This document shows, in pieces, positions 51,926 to 61,438 of a stretch of 64,000 nucleotides of DNA. The stretch is from Deltaproteobacteria bacterium (GTDB taxonomy: Bacteria; Desulfobacterota; Desulfobacteria; Desulfobacterales; JAHEIW01). A model generated the notes under the pieces. That model made no database searches. It was not told where the DNA came from and saw only the letters and a program-made list of their open reading frames with translations. The position numbers and the translations under genes were made by a program. Each line of letters opens with the position of its first letter. Position 1 is the stretch's first letter. The stretch lies in the NCBI GenBank assembly GCA_024639185.1, contig JAHEIW010000004.1:1-64000 (forward strand). Direction: 5' to 3'.

Positions 51926-52330
51926 CTACTTACCTGTCCAGCGCAGCCAGATGGCTGCTGCCCAGCCCCAGATGGCGTTAAAAATTACAACAAAAATTGG
52001 TGTGAGCATGCCCAGCTCAAGACCCATCGCGCCTTTTTTGGCTTTCAGCGGAAAAACCACAAATAGCTGAACCAGGGTTGGGCCCAGACTGTAAATAAAC
52101 CCCCGGGACCAGATGCTTGCCTGCATCATCGGCAGCAAAAAAAGGACCCCCCAGATTCCGCCCCATACCAGTCGCGGATACAGCCAAGCAGCCGTTAGCT
52201 TGGGCGCTATTTTAACACCCGCTGCCGCAGTGATGCCCAACTCTCCGAAAGCCCAAACCGCCAGACTGTTGAGCAGACCCCCCAGTACACCCGCGGCAAA
52301 CACCAGACTTATTTTTCGAGCCATATTCAT
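51926..52330 (-). CDS. integral membrane protein
   Basis: From ATG 52330 the product is 134 residues with about four hydrophobic helices: ISLVFAAGVLGGLLNSLAVWAF, LVWGGIWGVLFLLPMM, FIYSLGPTLVQLFVVFPL and LTPIFVVIFNAIWGWAAAIWL. The ORF-track start adds 11 residues without a ribosome site, whereas ATG 52330 follows GGGGGATATCGAA. The family is not recognised. No conserved charged motif is visible. Confidence 0.7.
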   Translation of the reverse strand: MNMARKISLVFAAGVLGGLLNSLAVWAFGELGITAAAGVKIAPKLTAAWLYPRLVWGGIWGVLFLLPMMQASIWSRGFIYSLGPTLVQLFVVFPLKAKKGAMGLELGMLTPIFVVIFNAIWGWAAAIWLRWTGK

Positions 52331-52494
52331 TTCGATATCCCCCTCTCCCAAACTCTGTTTCATTCAAATTAATCATCTTTGCAGAAAAGTCCAAAATGGG
52401 TGGCTTTAAATGGGTTTCGATGAATACAAAATTGAAATAAAGAAGGAAGGCAAATGAGGCGTCATGTTTGGTTTGCCGATATGAAGCCTACCTG

Positions 52495-53544
52495 TCAGTC
52501 ACTGGCGTTCAGGATTTGCTCCAGTTCGTCAACATCCAGATAACCTGGATCGATGGCTTCATCCTGCCCGACGCGATAAAGATCATATAAGCTTTCAGAC
52601 AGCTCCCGGTTAAAATAATCCAATTCACCAAATGCGGAAGGGCCTAAAGTGATGGCAGATTGCCGGGCCAGGCTATCCGAATAATCCATCAGCTTTTTAC
52701 TGAAAAGGGCATAAAAATTGTAATTATATTTGCTGAGAAGTGAGGTTTCGGTGTTATCTTCTGGTAGTTCATAGAGTTGCTGAATGGGCCTGGTAAACTC
52801 ATAACCAATTCGATCCAGCACTTCCACTGCCTCCTGTTCATAAATTCCGGCACTCAGAGCGCTCATGGCCTGTTGCAGTGCATCGACCAGGGCTGATTCG
52901 CGGGTAAAAGGGGCAAGCTTAAATTTTAGGTCATACAGCTCATACGGCTGTCGGGCGTGTACTTGTTTTTTTTGAAATTTGATTTCATCGTGGAACACGC
53001 GCACATCCCGGATGAGCCGTTTATGCAGCTTTAAAGCGCTTTCCAATTCCAGAAAATATTTCAGATTCTCTTCATCTTCTAAGTTCAGATTCTGACTGCC
53101 AAAGACTTCTGGTTCGACCGTACTCTCCAAAATATTTTCGTATTTATTTTGCTGATATTGATCCCAGCGATTCTTTTCGCCGCGCATTTGACGATACAGC
53201 TGGCGGATTTCGATGCGCTCCTTTGCCAGGTCTGCGGGAAGATCAAAAGATGGCATGGATTGCATCCGGTCACAGTTGCCGGATGCATCTTTAAGCGCTA
53301 TAAAATTATCCTCATAGACATCTAAAGCCGTCTTCATGCGCCTATTCTGATTTTTGAGATGCACAATTTTACGCTTTAAGCGTTGATTCTCGGTTTTGAG
53401 TTCTGTATTTTGCGCAATTAATTCCGGTTTGATGAGATGCCAGGCCTTATCTCTTATTCCCCAGACGTTGAAAAGAAACATAAATATTGCGATCAGGGCT
53501 GCAATTAAAGTAGATAAACCCCATAATTTCGATTTTTTTGACAT
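52495..53544 (-). CDS. coiled-coil membrane-anchored protein
   Basis: A 349-residue protein with one N-terminal helix (GLSTLIAALIAIFMFLFNVWGI) followed by a long coiled coil (ELKTENQRLKRKIVHLKNQNRRMKTALDVYED, residues ~45-80) and a helical acidic domain. ATG 53544 follows AGAGGTG. No known domain was recognised. The layout would place a helical domain of ~300 residues on one side of the membrane. Confidence 0.75.
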   Translation of the reverse strand: MSKKSKLWGLSTLIAALIAIFMFLFNVWGIRDKAWHLIKPELIAQNTELKTENQRLKRKIVHLKNQNRRMKTALDVYEDNFIALKDASGNCDRMQSMPSFDLPADLAKERIEIRQLYRQMRGEKNRWDQYQQNKYENILESTVEPEVFGSQNLNLEDEENLKYFLELESALKLHKRLIRDVRVFHDEIKFQKKQVHARQPYELYDLKFKLAPFTRESALVDALQQAMSALSAGIYEQEAVEVLDRIGYEFTRPIQQLYELPEDNTETSLLSKYNYNFYALFSKKLMDYSDSLARQSAITLGPSAFGELDYFNRELSESLYDLYRVGQDEAIDPGYLDVDELEQILNASD

Positions 53545-53701
53545 GTTGACACCTCTTTTATTTATTCAACATATCAGAGGACGTCGTCGGGAGCGTGTGA
53601 GGAAAATGAACTGCGATTATGAATTGAGATCCGGTTGAGATTGAAGCTGATTTTATATAGCATAAAACGCTGTTAAATGTAAAATCAATCCTTACTTGCA
53701 T

Positions 53702-54616
53702 ATGATTATTCCAAAACGATTCCAATCTGAAAAACAATTCGTCAATCCGGTTGCCGGCGCCTATCTGGGCTTGATCATCACGATGATTGTTTGGGGATTT
53801 GTCCCGGTTTTTCTGAAAAAATTGCTGGTCGTGCTGACGCCCATCGAGCTTTCCTTTACCCGATTTTTGCTTTCGGGTTTGGTTTTGTTGCTGTGGGTGC
53901 TGCTGCGGCAACGCCCTGCGCTGAGGCGGATTCTGCAGCAGGATTTCAAACTGCTTTTGTTGTGCACCATCTTCGGCCCGCTGGCGGCCATGGTTTGCTT
54001 CAACTTCGGTATTTTGCATGTCACCATCGGCACCGCTGCCATGTTTGCGGCCATCGAACCGCTGTTTACCTATCTTCTGGCAGTGCTCGTCGGGCAGGAG
54101 ACCTGGCGGGCCAACCGTCTGCTAAGTATCGTGCTGGCCCTGCTCGGCATTGTCCTGGTGATCCTGGCGCGCGAAACATTCGGCGTGGCCTACTGGGTGA
54201 GCCTGCTGCTGGTGATGCTGACGCCCATTATATGGGCGGTCAACAACATTATTACCAAAGACATCGTCAAGCGCCATTCTCCGATCGCGATGACAGCCGT
54301 TTCTTTTGTGCTCAGCTCCCTGTTTTTGGCGCCCACACTTTCTGCAAATTACATCCAAACCCTACTTTACATGGGCCTTCACATGTGGCTGGCCCTGATT
54401 TACTGCATTCTGAGCACCATTTTTGGTTTCAGCATCTGGTATTGGAGCCTGTGCCACCTGCCGCCATCAACGGTGGCCGTGTCCATGTACCTGATACCGG
54501 TTATTTCCGTTGGCGCCGGCAGGGTCTTCTTAAATGAACCCCTATCCCTATTGAAGATTTCAGGCATCGCAACCGTGATGCTGGGTCTTTACCTGGTAAA
54601 TGTGCGTTATAAATAG
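53702..54616 (+). CDS. EamA-family (DMT) transporter
   Basis: A 304-residue exporter of the drug/metabolite transporter group (PF00892), with two five-helix repeats, about 10 transmembrane helices. Typical segments: LGLIITMIVWGFVPVFLKKLLVVLTPIELSFTRFLLSGLVLL in repeat 1 and LLLVMLTPIIWAVNNIITKDIVKRHSPIAMTAVSF in repeat 2. The substrate is unknown. ATG 53702 is used; the ORF track starts at TTG 53696, six bases earlier. Confidence 0.92.
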   Translation: MIIPKRFQSEKQFVNPVAGAYLGLIITMIVWGFVPVFLKKLLVVLTPIELSFTRFLLSGLVLLLWVLLRQRPALRRILQQDFKLLLLCTIFGPLAAMVCFNFGILHVTIGTAAMFAAIEPLFTYLLAVLVGQETWRANRLLSIVLALLGIVLVILARETFGVAYWVSLLLVMLTPIIWAVNNIITKDIVKRHSPIAMTAVSFVLSSLFLAPTLSANYIQTLLYMGLHMWLALIYCILSTIFGFSIWYWSLCHLPPSTVAVSMYLIPVISVGAGRVFLNEPLSLLKISGIATVMLGLYLVNVRYK

Positions 54617-54823
54617 CCGCGGGCCCAAATTGTGCGCAGATCCTCTTTTTCGTTTGACAGAACCCTTCATTTTTTCTATTTTCTTAAAGTTACGAATCCG
54701 ATGTTGTTCTTTAATTGATAACGGTTCAAGGACGGTTAAACTGCCGCACGAGAAACACGGTCACGCAAAGCGGGTTTCAATGCAAGCTGCAGTAAGTTTA
54801 GCCCACATCAAAAAGGAGGAAAT

Positions 54824-55615
54824 ATGAAAAAACTTCTTGTTGTATTTGCCCTGATTGCACTGGTATTTGCAGCCGGCACCATCCAGGCCAAAGACTGGAA
54901 GATGGTGCGCATCGGCGTGGAAGGGGCTTACCCGCCGTTCAGCTACACGACGGCCGACGGCAAATTGGAAGGATTTGACATTGACATCGCTATGGCGCTG
55001 TGTAAAGCCATGGGCGCCGAATGCAAACTGGTGGCCCAGGACTGGGACGGGATCATTCCCGCGTTGATGGCGCGCAAATACGATGCTATCATCGCCTCCA
55101 TGTCCATCACCGAGGAGCGCAAGAAAAAAGTCGCTTTCACCAACAAATATTATCAGACCCCTGCCAAGTTTATTGCCAAAAAAGGCAGCATTAAAGGATT
55201 TACGCGCGAACAAGTGGCGGAGGCAACCACCGGCAAGACAATCGGCGTCCAGCGCGCCACCATCCATGATAATTTCATCAGCGAACAAGGTGCACCGGAT
55301 GCGAAGATCAAACGGTATGCCACCCAGGACGAGGCCTATATGGACCTGGCGGCCGGGCGCATCGACATGTTGCTGGCCGACAGCGTCGCGATTGACGAGG
55401 GCTTTCTCAAAAAGCCCGAGGGCAAGGCTTTTGGATTTGTCGGGCCCGATCTGACGGAAGTGAAATATTTTGGTGTGGGCGCTGGGATTGCCTGTCGCAA
55501 GAAAGACAAGGATCTGGTGGAACTGTTTAATAAAGCCATCGATCAGATCCGGGCCGATGGCACCTATAAGAAGATTCAGGATAAATACTTTGATTTTAAT
55601 GTCTACGGCGAGTAA
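54824..55615 (+). CDS. polar amino-acid ABC transporter substrate-binding protein
   Basis: A 263-residue periplasmic binding protein (SBP_bac_3). The signal peptide is LVVFALIALVFAAGTIQA. EGAYPPFSYTTADGKLEGFDIDIAMALCKAMGA and DYDAIIASMSITEERKKKVAFTNKYY are typical of Lys/Arg/Orn- or Gln-type binding proteins. A strong AAGGAGG precedes the ATG, and a strong terminator follows, so it is transcribed alone. The permeases and ATPase of the same type lie at 57573-60992 on the opposite strand, with their own binding protein. Confidence 0.94.
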   Translation: MKKLLVVFALIALVFAAGTIQAKDWKMVRIGVEGAYPPFSYTTADGKLEGFDIDIAMALCKAMGAECKLVAQDWDGIIPALMARKYDAIIASMSITEERKKKVAFTNKYYQTPAKFIAKKGSIKGFTREQVAEATTGKTIGVQRATIHDNFISEQGAPDAKIKRYATQDEAYMDLAAGRIDMLLADSVAIDEGFLKKPEGKAFGFVGPDLTEVKYFGVGAGIACRKKDKDLVELFNKAIDQIRADGTYKKIQDKYFDFNVYGE

Positions 55616-55642
55616 GCTGAGCTACTCATCTGGCATTTTTTA

Positions 55643-55677
55643 TAATGGGGGAGTTTTACTCCCCCATTATTTTTTAC
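55643..55677 (+). terminator. strong rho-independent terminator
   Basis: TAATGGGGGAG (55643-55653) pairs perfectly with CTCCCCCATTA (55659-55669) around a 5-base loop, followed by TTTTTTT. It ends the binding-protein transcript 27 bases after its stop. Confidence 0.93.
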
Positions 55678-55938
55678 CTGAATCTTGTATGAAAATTAAA
55701 GAGAAGTCGATATTGTCATAAATGACAGCGATTTAGGCAAATTATAGAAGTACAACAAAATACCGATCAGTTAAAATGGATGATAATCATTTTATCTCAT
55801 TTTATCTCATTAATTTTCACCCGATGGGCGAGCCGGAGGCTTTCATCTGCTGCGTTATTAAGGACGAAGCATAGTTCACTATAGCCTCGCCCTTAAATGC
55901 CTTGCACATGAAAGCCTCCAACCCGTGCAAAATTCAGG
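55677..55938 (+). repeat. dispersed palindromic MITE-like element, copy B
   Basis: CCTGAATCTTGTATGAAAATTAA...CGTGCAAAATTCAGG, with the same ends and internal palindromes as 1424-1675 (GCGAGCCGGAGGCTTTCATCTGCTGCGTTATT, AAGCATAGTTCACTATAGCCTCGCCC, ATGCCTTGCACATGAAAGCCTCC). The two copies are about 80-90 percent identical by eye in the core. It lies directly upstream of the deacylase start. Confidence 0.8.
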
Positions 55939-55973
55939 CAATAAAACGAACACAGCGCCGGAGCACAATAGCC

Positions 55974-57116
55974 ATGATAACCAAAACCATCAAACAGTAC
56001 ACCCTGCCGAATGCCAGTCTGGGAAATGCGCGCTCACTAAAGATCATCCATTACGGCGATCAAAGCGCCGACCGCAAGGCCTATGTGCAGGCCGGCCTGC
56101 ATGCCGATGAAGCGCCCGGCTTTGTCGTCATGCATCATCTGATCGATTTGTTGGATCAGGCCGATGCTGAAAACAAGATCGAGGGTCACGTTGTGCTCGT
56201 TCCGGTGGCCAATCCCATCGGGGTCAGCCAATGGCGCGATGAAGCCCTGCAGGGCCGCTTTGATTTTTTCAATAACACCAATTTTAACCGCCAGTATCCT
56301 GACATGACAGACCAGATTGCCGAGCAGGTCAAAGACCGGCTGGGAAGCTCAGCGAAGGAGAATGTGGCCCTGATCCGCAAGGCCACCGGCGAGATCCTGG
56401 GGTCCATTTCCCCGCCGGATGAGGCGGCTGCGCTGAAACACCAGCTGCTGTTGCTGTCATTTGATGCCGATGTCGTGCTGGACCTGCATTGCGACTACCA
56501 GGCCCTCATGCACGTTTATTTAGGCACGCCGCTGTGGCCCGATGCCAAGGATCTATGCGCTCAGCTGGGCGCCGAAGTGACATTGCTGGCCGCAGATTCC
56601 GGCGTGACGCCTTATGACGAGGCCTGCAGCCGCATCTGGTGGCAGCTGGCCAAAAAATTCCCCGATCACCCGATTCCATCGGCCTGCCTGGCAGCCACGG
56701 TCGAGCTGCGCGGCATGGCCGATGTCTCCCATGCGCAGGCGCAGCAGGATGCCCAAAATATCCTCTGGTTTTTGCAAAGAAGAGGGTTTGTCAAAGGAGC
56801 GGCGCCCGAGGTGCCGCCACTGAAAAATGAAGCAACGCCGTTGAGAGCCGTTGAGCATCTGAAGGCCACGGCCCCGGGTGTGGTGGTTTTTTTAAAAGCC
56901 CCGGGGGACCGGGTTGACAAGGGTGAAGTGATTGCCGAGATCGTCAATCCACTGGCAGACGGGCCGCAAGACCGCATCACGCCGGTGAAAAGCGCTGTCA
57001 GCGGCATCGTTTTTTCCATCAATACCGACCGCTATGCCCGGCCCGGGCGCATCCTAGCCAAGATCGCCGGTAAGGATCCGATCAAAGAGAAAGGTGAGGA
57101 TTTGCTTTCTCCTTAG
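55974..57116 (+). CDS. M14-type succinylglutamate desuccinylase/aspartoacylase-family deacylase
   Basis: Zinc-dependent deacylase of the AstE/AspA group (PF04952/PF24827). Zinc ligands: AGLHADEAPG (His and Glu of the HxxE motif) near residue 35 and DVVLDLHCD (His) near 165. The C-terminal 80 residues form a lipoyl-like barrel (GVVVFLKAPGDRVDKGEVIAEIVNPLADG), which is typical of DoeB-type enzymes that deacetylate N-acetyl-2,4-diaminobutyrate in ectoine breakdown. The ATG at 55974 (MITKTIKQYTLPNASLG) replaces the earlier ORF start, which lies in the repeat. Its position beside amino-acid ABC genes fits use of an imported acyl-amino acid, which is inferred. Confidence 0.88.
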   Translation: MITKTIKQYTLPNASLGNARSLKIIHYGDQSADRKAYVQAGLHADEAPGFVVMHHLIDLLDQADAENKIEGHVVLVPVANPIGVSQWRDEALQGRFDFFNNTNFNRQYPDMTDQIAEQVKDRLGSSAKENVALIRKATGEILGSISPPDEAAALKHQLLLLSFDADVVLDLHCDYQALMHVYLGTPLWPDAKDLCAQLGAEVTLLAADSGVTPYDEACSRIWWQLAKKFPDHPIPSACLAATVELRGMADVSHAQAQQDAQNILWFLQRRGFVKGAAPEVPPLKNEATPLRAVEHLKATAPGVVVFLKAPGDRVDKGEVIAEIVNPLADGPQDRITPVKSAVSGIVFSINTDRYARPGRILAKIAGKDPIKEKGEDLLSP

Positions 57117-57572
57117 ATGCATCTTTTGAAAAGCATCGGCTGATTGATATTTGAAGAGACAAGGCGTTTTCACAATTCGGAAAGCTACATAAATCATCAG
57201 TCCCGCTCAGGGCGGAATGCAAACTCATGCACAAGGGGGCGTATCGATAGAACAGAGCCCGTTTATCATATAATGAGTTACCTCTAAATTCAGTTTCACT
57301 CCGCTAAAAAGCGCTGTGACGATCTGCTGTTCTTTCGCAACGCTCCCTAATGCATTCGAACAGTGCATCCCGCTATAAGCGGAACTGATAATTCATTCCG
57401 CTCAGCTCTGATACATCTGGTGGGAGCGGCATCTTGCCGCGAAAAATGAGCATTACAATGCGCGGAATAACGCAGCCATTGGAGCCTTTTGAGCCCCTTA
57501 ATCGTCTTTCAATTAGATGCGAAATCCCGCTTCATCCTCATCGAGCGGGGAGATGAGGTTTTGAAACCACTG
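57117..57572. other. intergenic gap with common REP-like sequence
   Basis: 456 bases between the deacylase and the permease gene. GTGGGAGCGGCATCTTGCCGCGA (57419-57441) is a short hairpin of the widespread GGGAGCGGCATCTTGCCGC type. The rest consists of several GCGGAA/TTCCGC-rich stretches and gives no gene; the ORF at 57489-58007 on the plus strand is a shadow of the permease. Confidence 0.55.
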
Positions 57573-58265
57573 CTAGCTTTCGCGCGGGCGAAGATAAGCA
57601 TGCCAGTGGTGTTCGGCCTTTTTGAATCCCCAGACGATCATAAAGGTGATGGCCAGGTAAAAAATACCGGCGGCGATAAAGGATTCAAAGGGCACAAAAT
57701 TGCGGGCGTTGACAATTTTGGCCGCACCGAACAGGTCGACAATGGTGATCAGCCCCGCCAAGGAGCTGCCGTGCAGCATGAAGATGACCTCGTTGCCGTA
57801 GGCGGGCAGAGCCCTTCTGAAGGTGCTGGGCAATATAATGCGGCGGTAAATTTGGGCATTGGACATACCACACGACTTGGCCGCTTCGACTTCTCCATAA
57901 GGGGTCTGCTCGATGGTGCCCCGCAGGATCTCGCCCGTATAGGCGGCGGTGTTGAGCGCAAAGGCTACCAGGGCGCAGGTCCAGGCCTGCTGGAAGATGA
58001 CCCATAAAAAACTCTCGCGCACCGCTTCAAACTGCCCCATGCCGTGGTAAATCATAAACATCTGCACCAGCAGCGGCGTGCCCCGGAAAAAATAAATATA
58101 GGCTTTGGGCAGTGCGCTGATCCATTTACTTTTTGATGACGCCAGCAAGGCAATCGGTATCGCCAGGAGCAGCCCCACCACCAGCGAGGCAAAAACCAGA
58201 ACAATGGTAGTTCGCAGCCCCTGCAGATACAGCGGCAAATTATCTATGATGACCTGAACATCCAT
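57573..58265 (-). CDS. polar amino-acid ABC transporter permease (HisM type)
   Basis: A 230-residue BPD_transp_1 permease (PF00528). About five helices, with the EAA loop EVEAAKSCGMSNAQIYRRIILPSTFRRALPAYGNEV contacting the ATPase. LYLQGLRTTIVLVFASLVVGLLLAIPIALLASSK is the typical N-terminal segment. The start is ATG 58265; the ORF track's GTG 58289 lacks a ribosome site. It is the last gene of the ATPase-binding protein-permease-permease set, separated from the other permease by a 108-bp repeat. Confidence 0.92.
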   Translation of the reverse strand: MDVQVIIDNLPLYLQGLRTTIVLVFASLVVGLLLAIPIALLASSKSKWISALPKAYIYFFRGTPLLVQMFMIYHGMGQFEAVRESFLWVIFQQAWTCALVAFALNTAAYTGEILRGTIEQTPYGEVEAAKSCGMSNAQIYRRIILPSTFRRALPAYGNEVIFMLHGSSLAGLITIVDLFGAAKIVNARNFVPFESFIAAGIFYLAITFMIVWGFKKAEHHWHAYLRPRES

Positions 58266-58292
58266 AAAACGTTGACCCGCACTTTTCACGAG

Positions 58293-58400
58293 TCTGAGGC
58301 TTTCATATGCAAGGCATTTAAGGGCGAGGCTATAGTGAACTATGCCTCGACCTTAGTAACGCAGCAGATGAAAGCCTCCGGCTCGCCCGAAGGGTGAATA
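58293..58400 (-). repeat. dispersed palindromic element, copy C (core only, inverted)
   Basis: GAGGCTTTCATATGCAAGGCATTTAAGGGCGAGGCTATAGTGAACTATGCCTCG...GCAGCAGATGAAAGCCTCCGGCTCGCCCGAAGGGTGAA is the central palindrome of copies A and B on the opposite strand. The CCTGAAT ends are missing. It splits the two permease genes of the operon. Confidence 0.75.
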
Positions 58401-58522
58401 TTTTTGGGCCCTTGGTTTTTAAATTATAGGTGCCACTACTATCGGTGCTTGACTACCACGATTTTGTACAACCCGCACATATTATAATTTTCTTGAAAAA
58501 AAATATTCATGAAATGTGCGGG

Positions 58523-59209
58523 TTAAGCTTTGCGCACCCCAACACTGTACTTTTTATCCAGCCATCGCATACCGACATCGGAAAAGCCCGTAATAACCAG
58601 AAACAAAAAAGCCACCACGCAATAAAAGGTAAACGGTTTACGGGTGGAGCCGCCGGCCAGACCGGCGTTGTAAACCATATCCTGCAGGCCGATCACCGAA
58701 ACCAGTGCGGTGGTCTTGACCATCACCAGCCAGTTATTGCCGATTCCCGGCAGGGCATGCCGCACCATGGCCGGCATGGTAATCCGGAAAAAAACCTGTA
58801 TTGGCGTCATGCCGAAGGCATAGCCGGCCTCGATTTCTCCGCGGGCGACGGCCAATATCCCGCCCCGAAAGGACTCCGCGAAATAGGCACCGAAAATAAA
58901 ACCGATGGTGAGGACACCCGCAATAAAAGGATCTACATCGATATAATCCCAGCCCAGTTTTTCACCGATATTGTTGACCAGAATCTGGCCGCCAAAAAAG
59001 ATGAGGGTCATCAAGACCAGATCGGGTATGCCCCTGATGACGGTGGTATAGGCGCCCGCGATGGTCTTGGCAATGCGGGATTTGGAAAGCTTGGCCACCG
59101 CGCCGATCAATCCGAGCAAAATCGCAATCAGAAGGGACGCCAAGGCCACTTCGACGGTCAGCAGCATTCCTTTCAGAATCAGCGGAAAATAGGCAACGAC
59201 CTGAGACAT
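58523..59209 (-). CDS. polar amino-acid ABC transporter permease (HisQ type)
   Basis: A 228-residue BPD_transp_1 permease. FPLILKGMLLTVEVALASLLIAILLGLIGAVAKLSKSRI and the EAA loop EIEAGYAFGMTPIQVFFRITMPAMVRHALPGIGNNW identify it. It pairs with the permease at 57573. The start is ATG 59209 (GGAAAGCTGT before it). It follows the binding protein by 61 bases. Confidence 0.92.
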   Translation of the reverse strand: MSQVVAYFPLILKGMLLTVEVALASLLIAILLGLIGAVAKLSKSRIAKTIAGAYTTVIRGIPDLVLMTLIFFGGQILVNNIGEKLGWDYIDVDPFIAGVLTIGFIFGAYFAESFRGGILAVARGEIEAGYAFGMTPIQVFFRITMPAMVRHALPGIGNNWLVMVKTTALVSVIGLQDMVYNAGLAGGSTRKPFTFYCVVAFLFLVITGFSDVGMRWLDKKYSVGVRKA

Positions 59210-59270
59210 ACAGCTTTCCTGTAGTTAGAATGAATAAGCGAATTCAGTCAGAGTTCTATTGTCAAAACCG

Positions 59271-60119
59271 CTATTGCGGTGCTGAAGTATCGAAGGTAAA
59301 CCACTCGATGGCCAGTTTTTTTATGGTTCCGTCACGCAGCGCTGCGTCAATGGCCTTTGAAAACTTATCGGCCAGCGCCTGATCCGTTTTGCGGACGGCC
59401 ACGCCGATACCGCTGCCAAAAGGCCCGCCGGTCATCCGGGGGCCGGCGATCGTATACTCCTTGCCCTGTTCGGATTTAAGCACCGGCATCCAGTAGGCCA
59501 TCCCCCCGACCAGCGCATCCAGACGGCCCTGGTATAGCTCGAGGTCAACGGTGTGCTGAAAGTCATAGATGCGAATTTCTGAATGCTCGCCCAGATAGGC
59601 ATCGGCAAATTTTTGGAAGATCGTTGCGACCTGCACCCCGATGACTTTACCTCTAAAGGCGTTGAGAAGGGCATCCAGGGCATCCTGCTCGGCAGGGCTG
59701 AGATCGTCCAGGGTCAAATGCTCGACCTCTGATTTAAAGTTGGCCAGGGGGTTGTCTTTGCGCACCACAAAAATATTGGGCGTATCGGCATAGCTGCGTG
59801 AGAATGCGACCTTTTCTTTACGCGGTTCGGTGATCGACATGGCCGCTATGATGGCGTCATACTTGCCCTTATTGAGACCCTCGATGATGCCGCGCCATTT
59901 CTGGGTAACGACTTCGCATTCGGCATTCATGCGCCCGCACAGATCTTTGATCAGCTCGATTTCAAACCCGACCAGTTTACCGGATTTATCAAAATAATTC
60001 CAGGGCGGGTAGGCCCCCTCTGTTGCAATTTTAATTTGCTTCCAATCAGCGGCGACAGCCGGGGCCGTCAGTAGTACGGAGATCAGCACGGCCATCGACA
60101 AAACGCTTAGTTTGCGCAT
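59271..60119 (-). CDS. polar amino-acid ABC transporter substrate-binding protein
   Basis: A 282-residue SBP_bac_3 protein from ATG 60119, which gives a good signal peptide (MRKLSVLSMAVLISVLLTAPAVAADW). The ORF-track start at 60170 adds a charged N-terminus before the signal, so it is less likely. EGAYPPWNYFDKSGKLVGFEIELIKDLCGRMNAEC and MSITEPRKEKVAFSRSYADTPNIF are diagnostic. It is a paralogue of the 54824 product, with an insert (ASPAEQDALDALLNAF) after the hinge. The transporter thus has two binding proteins available in the window. Confidence 0.9.
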   Translation of the reverse strand: MRKLSVLSMAVLISVLLTAPAVAADWKQIKIATEGAYPPWNYFDKSGKLVGFEIELIKDLCGRMNAECEVVTQKWRGIIEGLNKGKYDAIIAAMSITEPRKEKVAFSRSYADTPNIFVVRKDNPLANFKSEVEHLTLDDLSPAEQDALDALLNAFRGKVIGVQVATIFQKFADAYLGEHSEIRIYDFQHTVDLELYQGRLDALVGGMAYWMPVLKSEQGKEYTIAGPRMTGGPFGSGIGVAVRKTDQALADKFSKAIDAALRDGTIKKLAIEWFTFDTSAPQ

Positions 60120-60215
60120 CTGTTTTATTAACTTGGCGTTGCGATATGGGGTTATTTTTACAGGGTCCATTTTTCCACAGAAATGGTTTCTAAAATTGGT
60201 AAAATTGGCGCAGCA

Positions 60216-60992
60216 TTAAAAAGCGCCGACCAAAAATTCTCGGAAGCGATCCGACTTCGGATGTTCGAATACCTGCTTCGGGGGTCCATTTTCCACTACC
60301 AGCCCCTCGTCTAAAAAGATGACCCGACTGGACACGTCACGCGCAAATCCCATTTCATGGGTAACCACCAGCATGGTGCGACCTTCTTCGGCTAAATCTC
60401 GCATGACTTTCAACACTTCACCCACCAGCTCCGGATCCAGGGCGGAGGTCGGCTCATCAAAGAGCAGCATATCCGGCTCCATGGCCAGGGCCCGTGCAAT
60501 GGCCGCGCGTTGCATCTGGCCGCCCGACATATGCGCCGGGTAGTAGTTGCGATGTTCATACAGACCGACGCGCTGCAATAATTTTTCAGCCCGTTCTTTT
60601 GCATCGGCTTTGGAAATTTTTAATACATTGACGGGTGCTTCCATCACATTTTGGATAACCGTCATGTGGGCCCAGAGATTAAACTGCTGGAAAACCATCG
60701 CCAGTTTGGAGCGGATGCGTTCAACCTGTTTGCGGTCGGCAGCCTTGCGCTCACCCGAGCGCATCTCCTGCATCTTAATGAGTTCGCCCTTGACGAAAAC
60801 TTTTCCCGCGGTGGGGGTTTCCAGAAGATTAATGCAGCGCAGCAACGTGCTTTTGCCGGAACCGCTGCTGCCCAGTATGGATATGACGTCTTGCTCGTAG
60901 GCTTCTATGGATATGCCTCTCAGCACTTTGATGGTGCCGAAGCTTTTATGGATGTCTTCGACTTTTAGCGCGGGTGCGGCCATTCTGTTCAT
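60216..60992 (-). CDS. polar amino-acid ABC transporter ATPase (HisP/GlnQ type)
   Basis: A 258-residue ATPase. Walker A is [16 protein letters not shown]-loop [17 protein letters not shown], signature [16 protein letters not shown] (Met for Leu in the first position), Walker [18 protein letters not shown] and the H-loop VVTHEM. The sequence [21 protein letters not shown] after the first block is the variable helical insert. It is first in the minus-strand operon, followed by binding protein and two permeases. Confidence 0.95.
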   Translation of the reverse strand: MNRMAAPALKVEDIHKSFGTIKVLRGISIEAYEQDVISILGSSGSGKSTLLRCINLLETPTAGKVFVKGELIKMQEMRSGERKAADRKQVERIRSKLAMVFQQFNLWAHMTVIQNVMEAPVNVLKISKADAKERAEKLLQRVGLYEHRNYYPAHMSGGQMQRAAIARALAMEPDMLLFDEPTSALDPELVGEVLKVMRDLAEEGRTMLVVTHEMGFARDVSSRVIFLDEGLVVENGPPKQVFEHPKSDRFREFLVGAF

Positions 60993-61438
60993 ATCCTTTC
61001 CGCCGGCTTCATGTTCGCCTGTTGCAGCCGACCGGCTTCTTTCGGACGTGGTCCTTTGAATTTAACATCCGCCTTCTATTGGTGGGTCGGGAAGAAAGAT
61101 CCGGGGTAAGCTTGCCCATAATGCCCCTCGAAGCAATTTCCCGATAGGATCGTGCAGTTTTCTTATAAAAATGTTTATAAAAATAAAAATTTAAATGCAA
61201 GTCATATTATGACTTTTATTTAATTTAATACACGGATGGGTGAAATTTGAAACATAATACGTCGGTCACGGGCATAACCGATTATGGTAAGCCAAAAAAA
61301 ACATCCCACCTGATCCTGGTGGAATGCCTTCATTGTTATGCCAATCAGAAGTCTTATTTGACGATTATAAACTGAGCCGCCTCACCGACAAGGAAATCCT
61401 CTATGTTCCCTGGCACAGCACTAGTGGATCAGAGGTGA

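Noticed and set aside
53791-54537. 248-codon ORF
   Set aside because: Shadow of the EamA transporter, Gly/Arg/His/Ala-rich, without a recognisable domain.
57489-58007. 172-codon plus-strand ORF
   Set aside because: Antisense shadow of the HisM-type permease.
61247-61366. Short plus-strand frame with a CLHCYA segment
   Set aside because: TTG start without a ribosome site and no match to a known family; kept out of the list.
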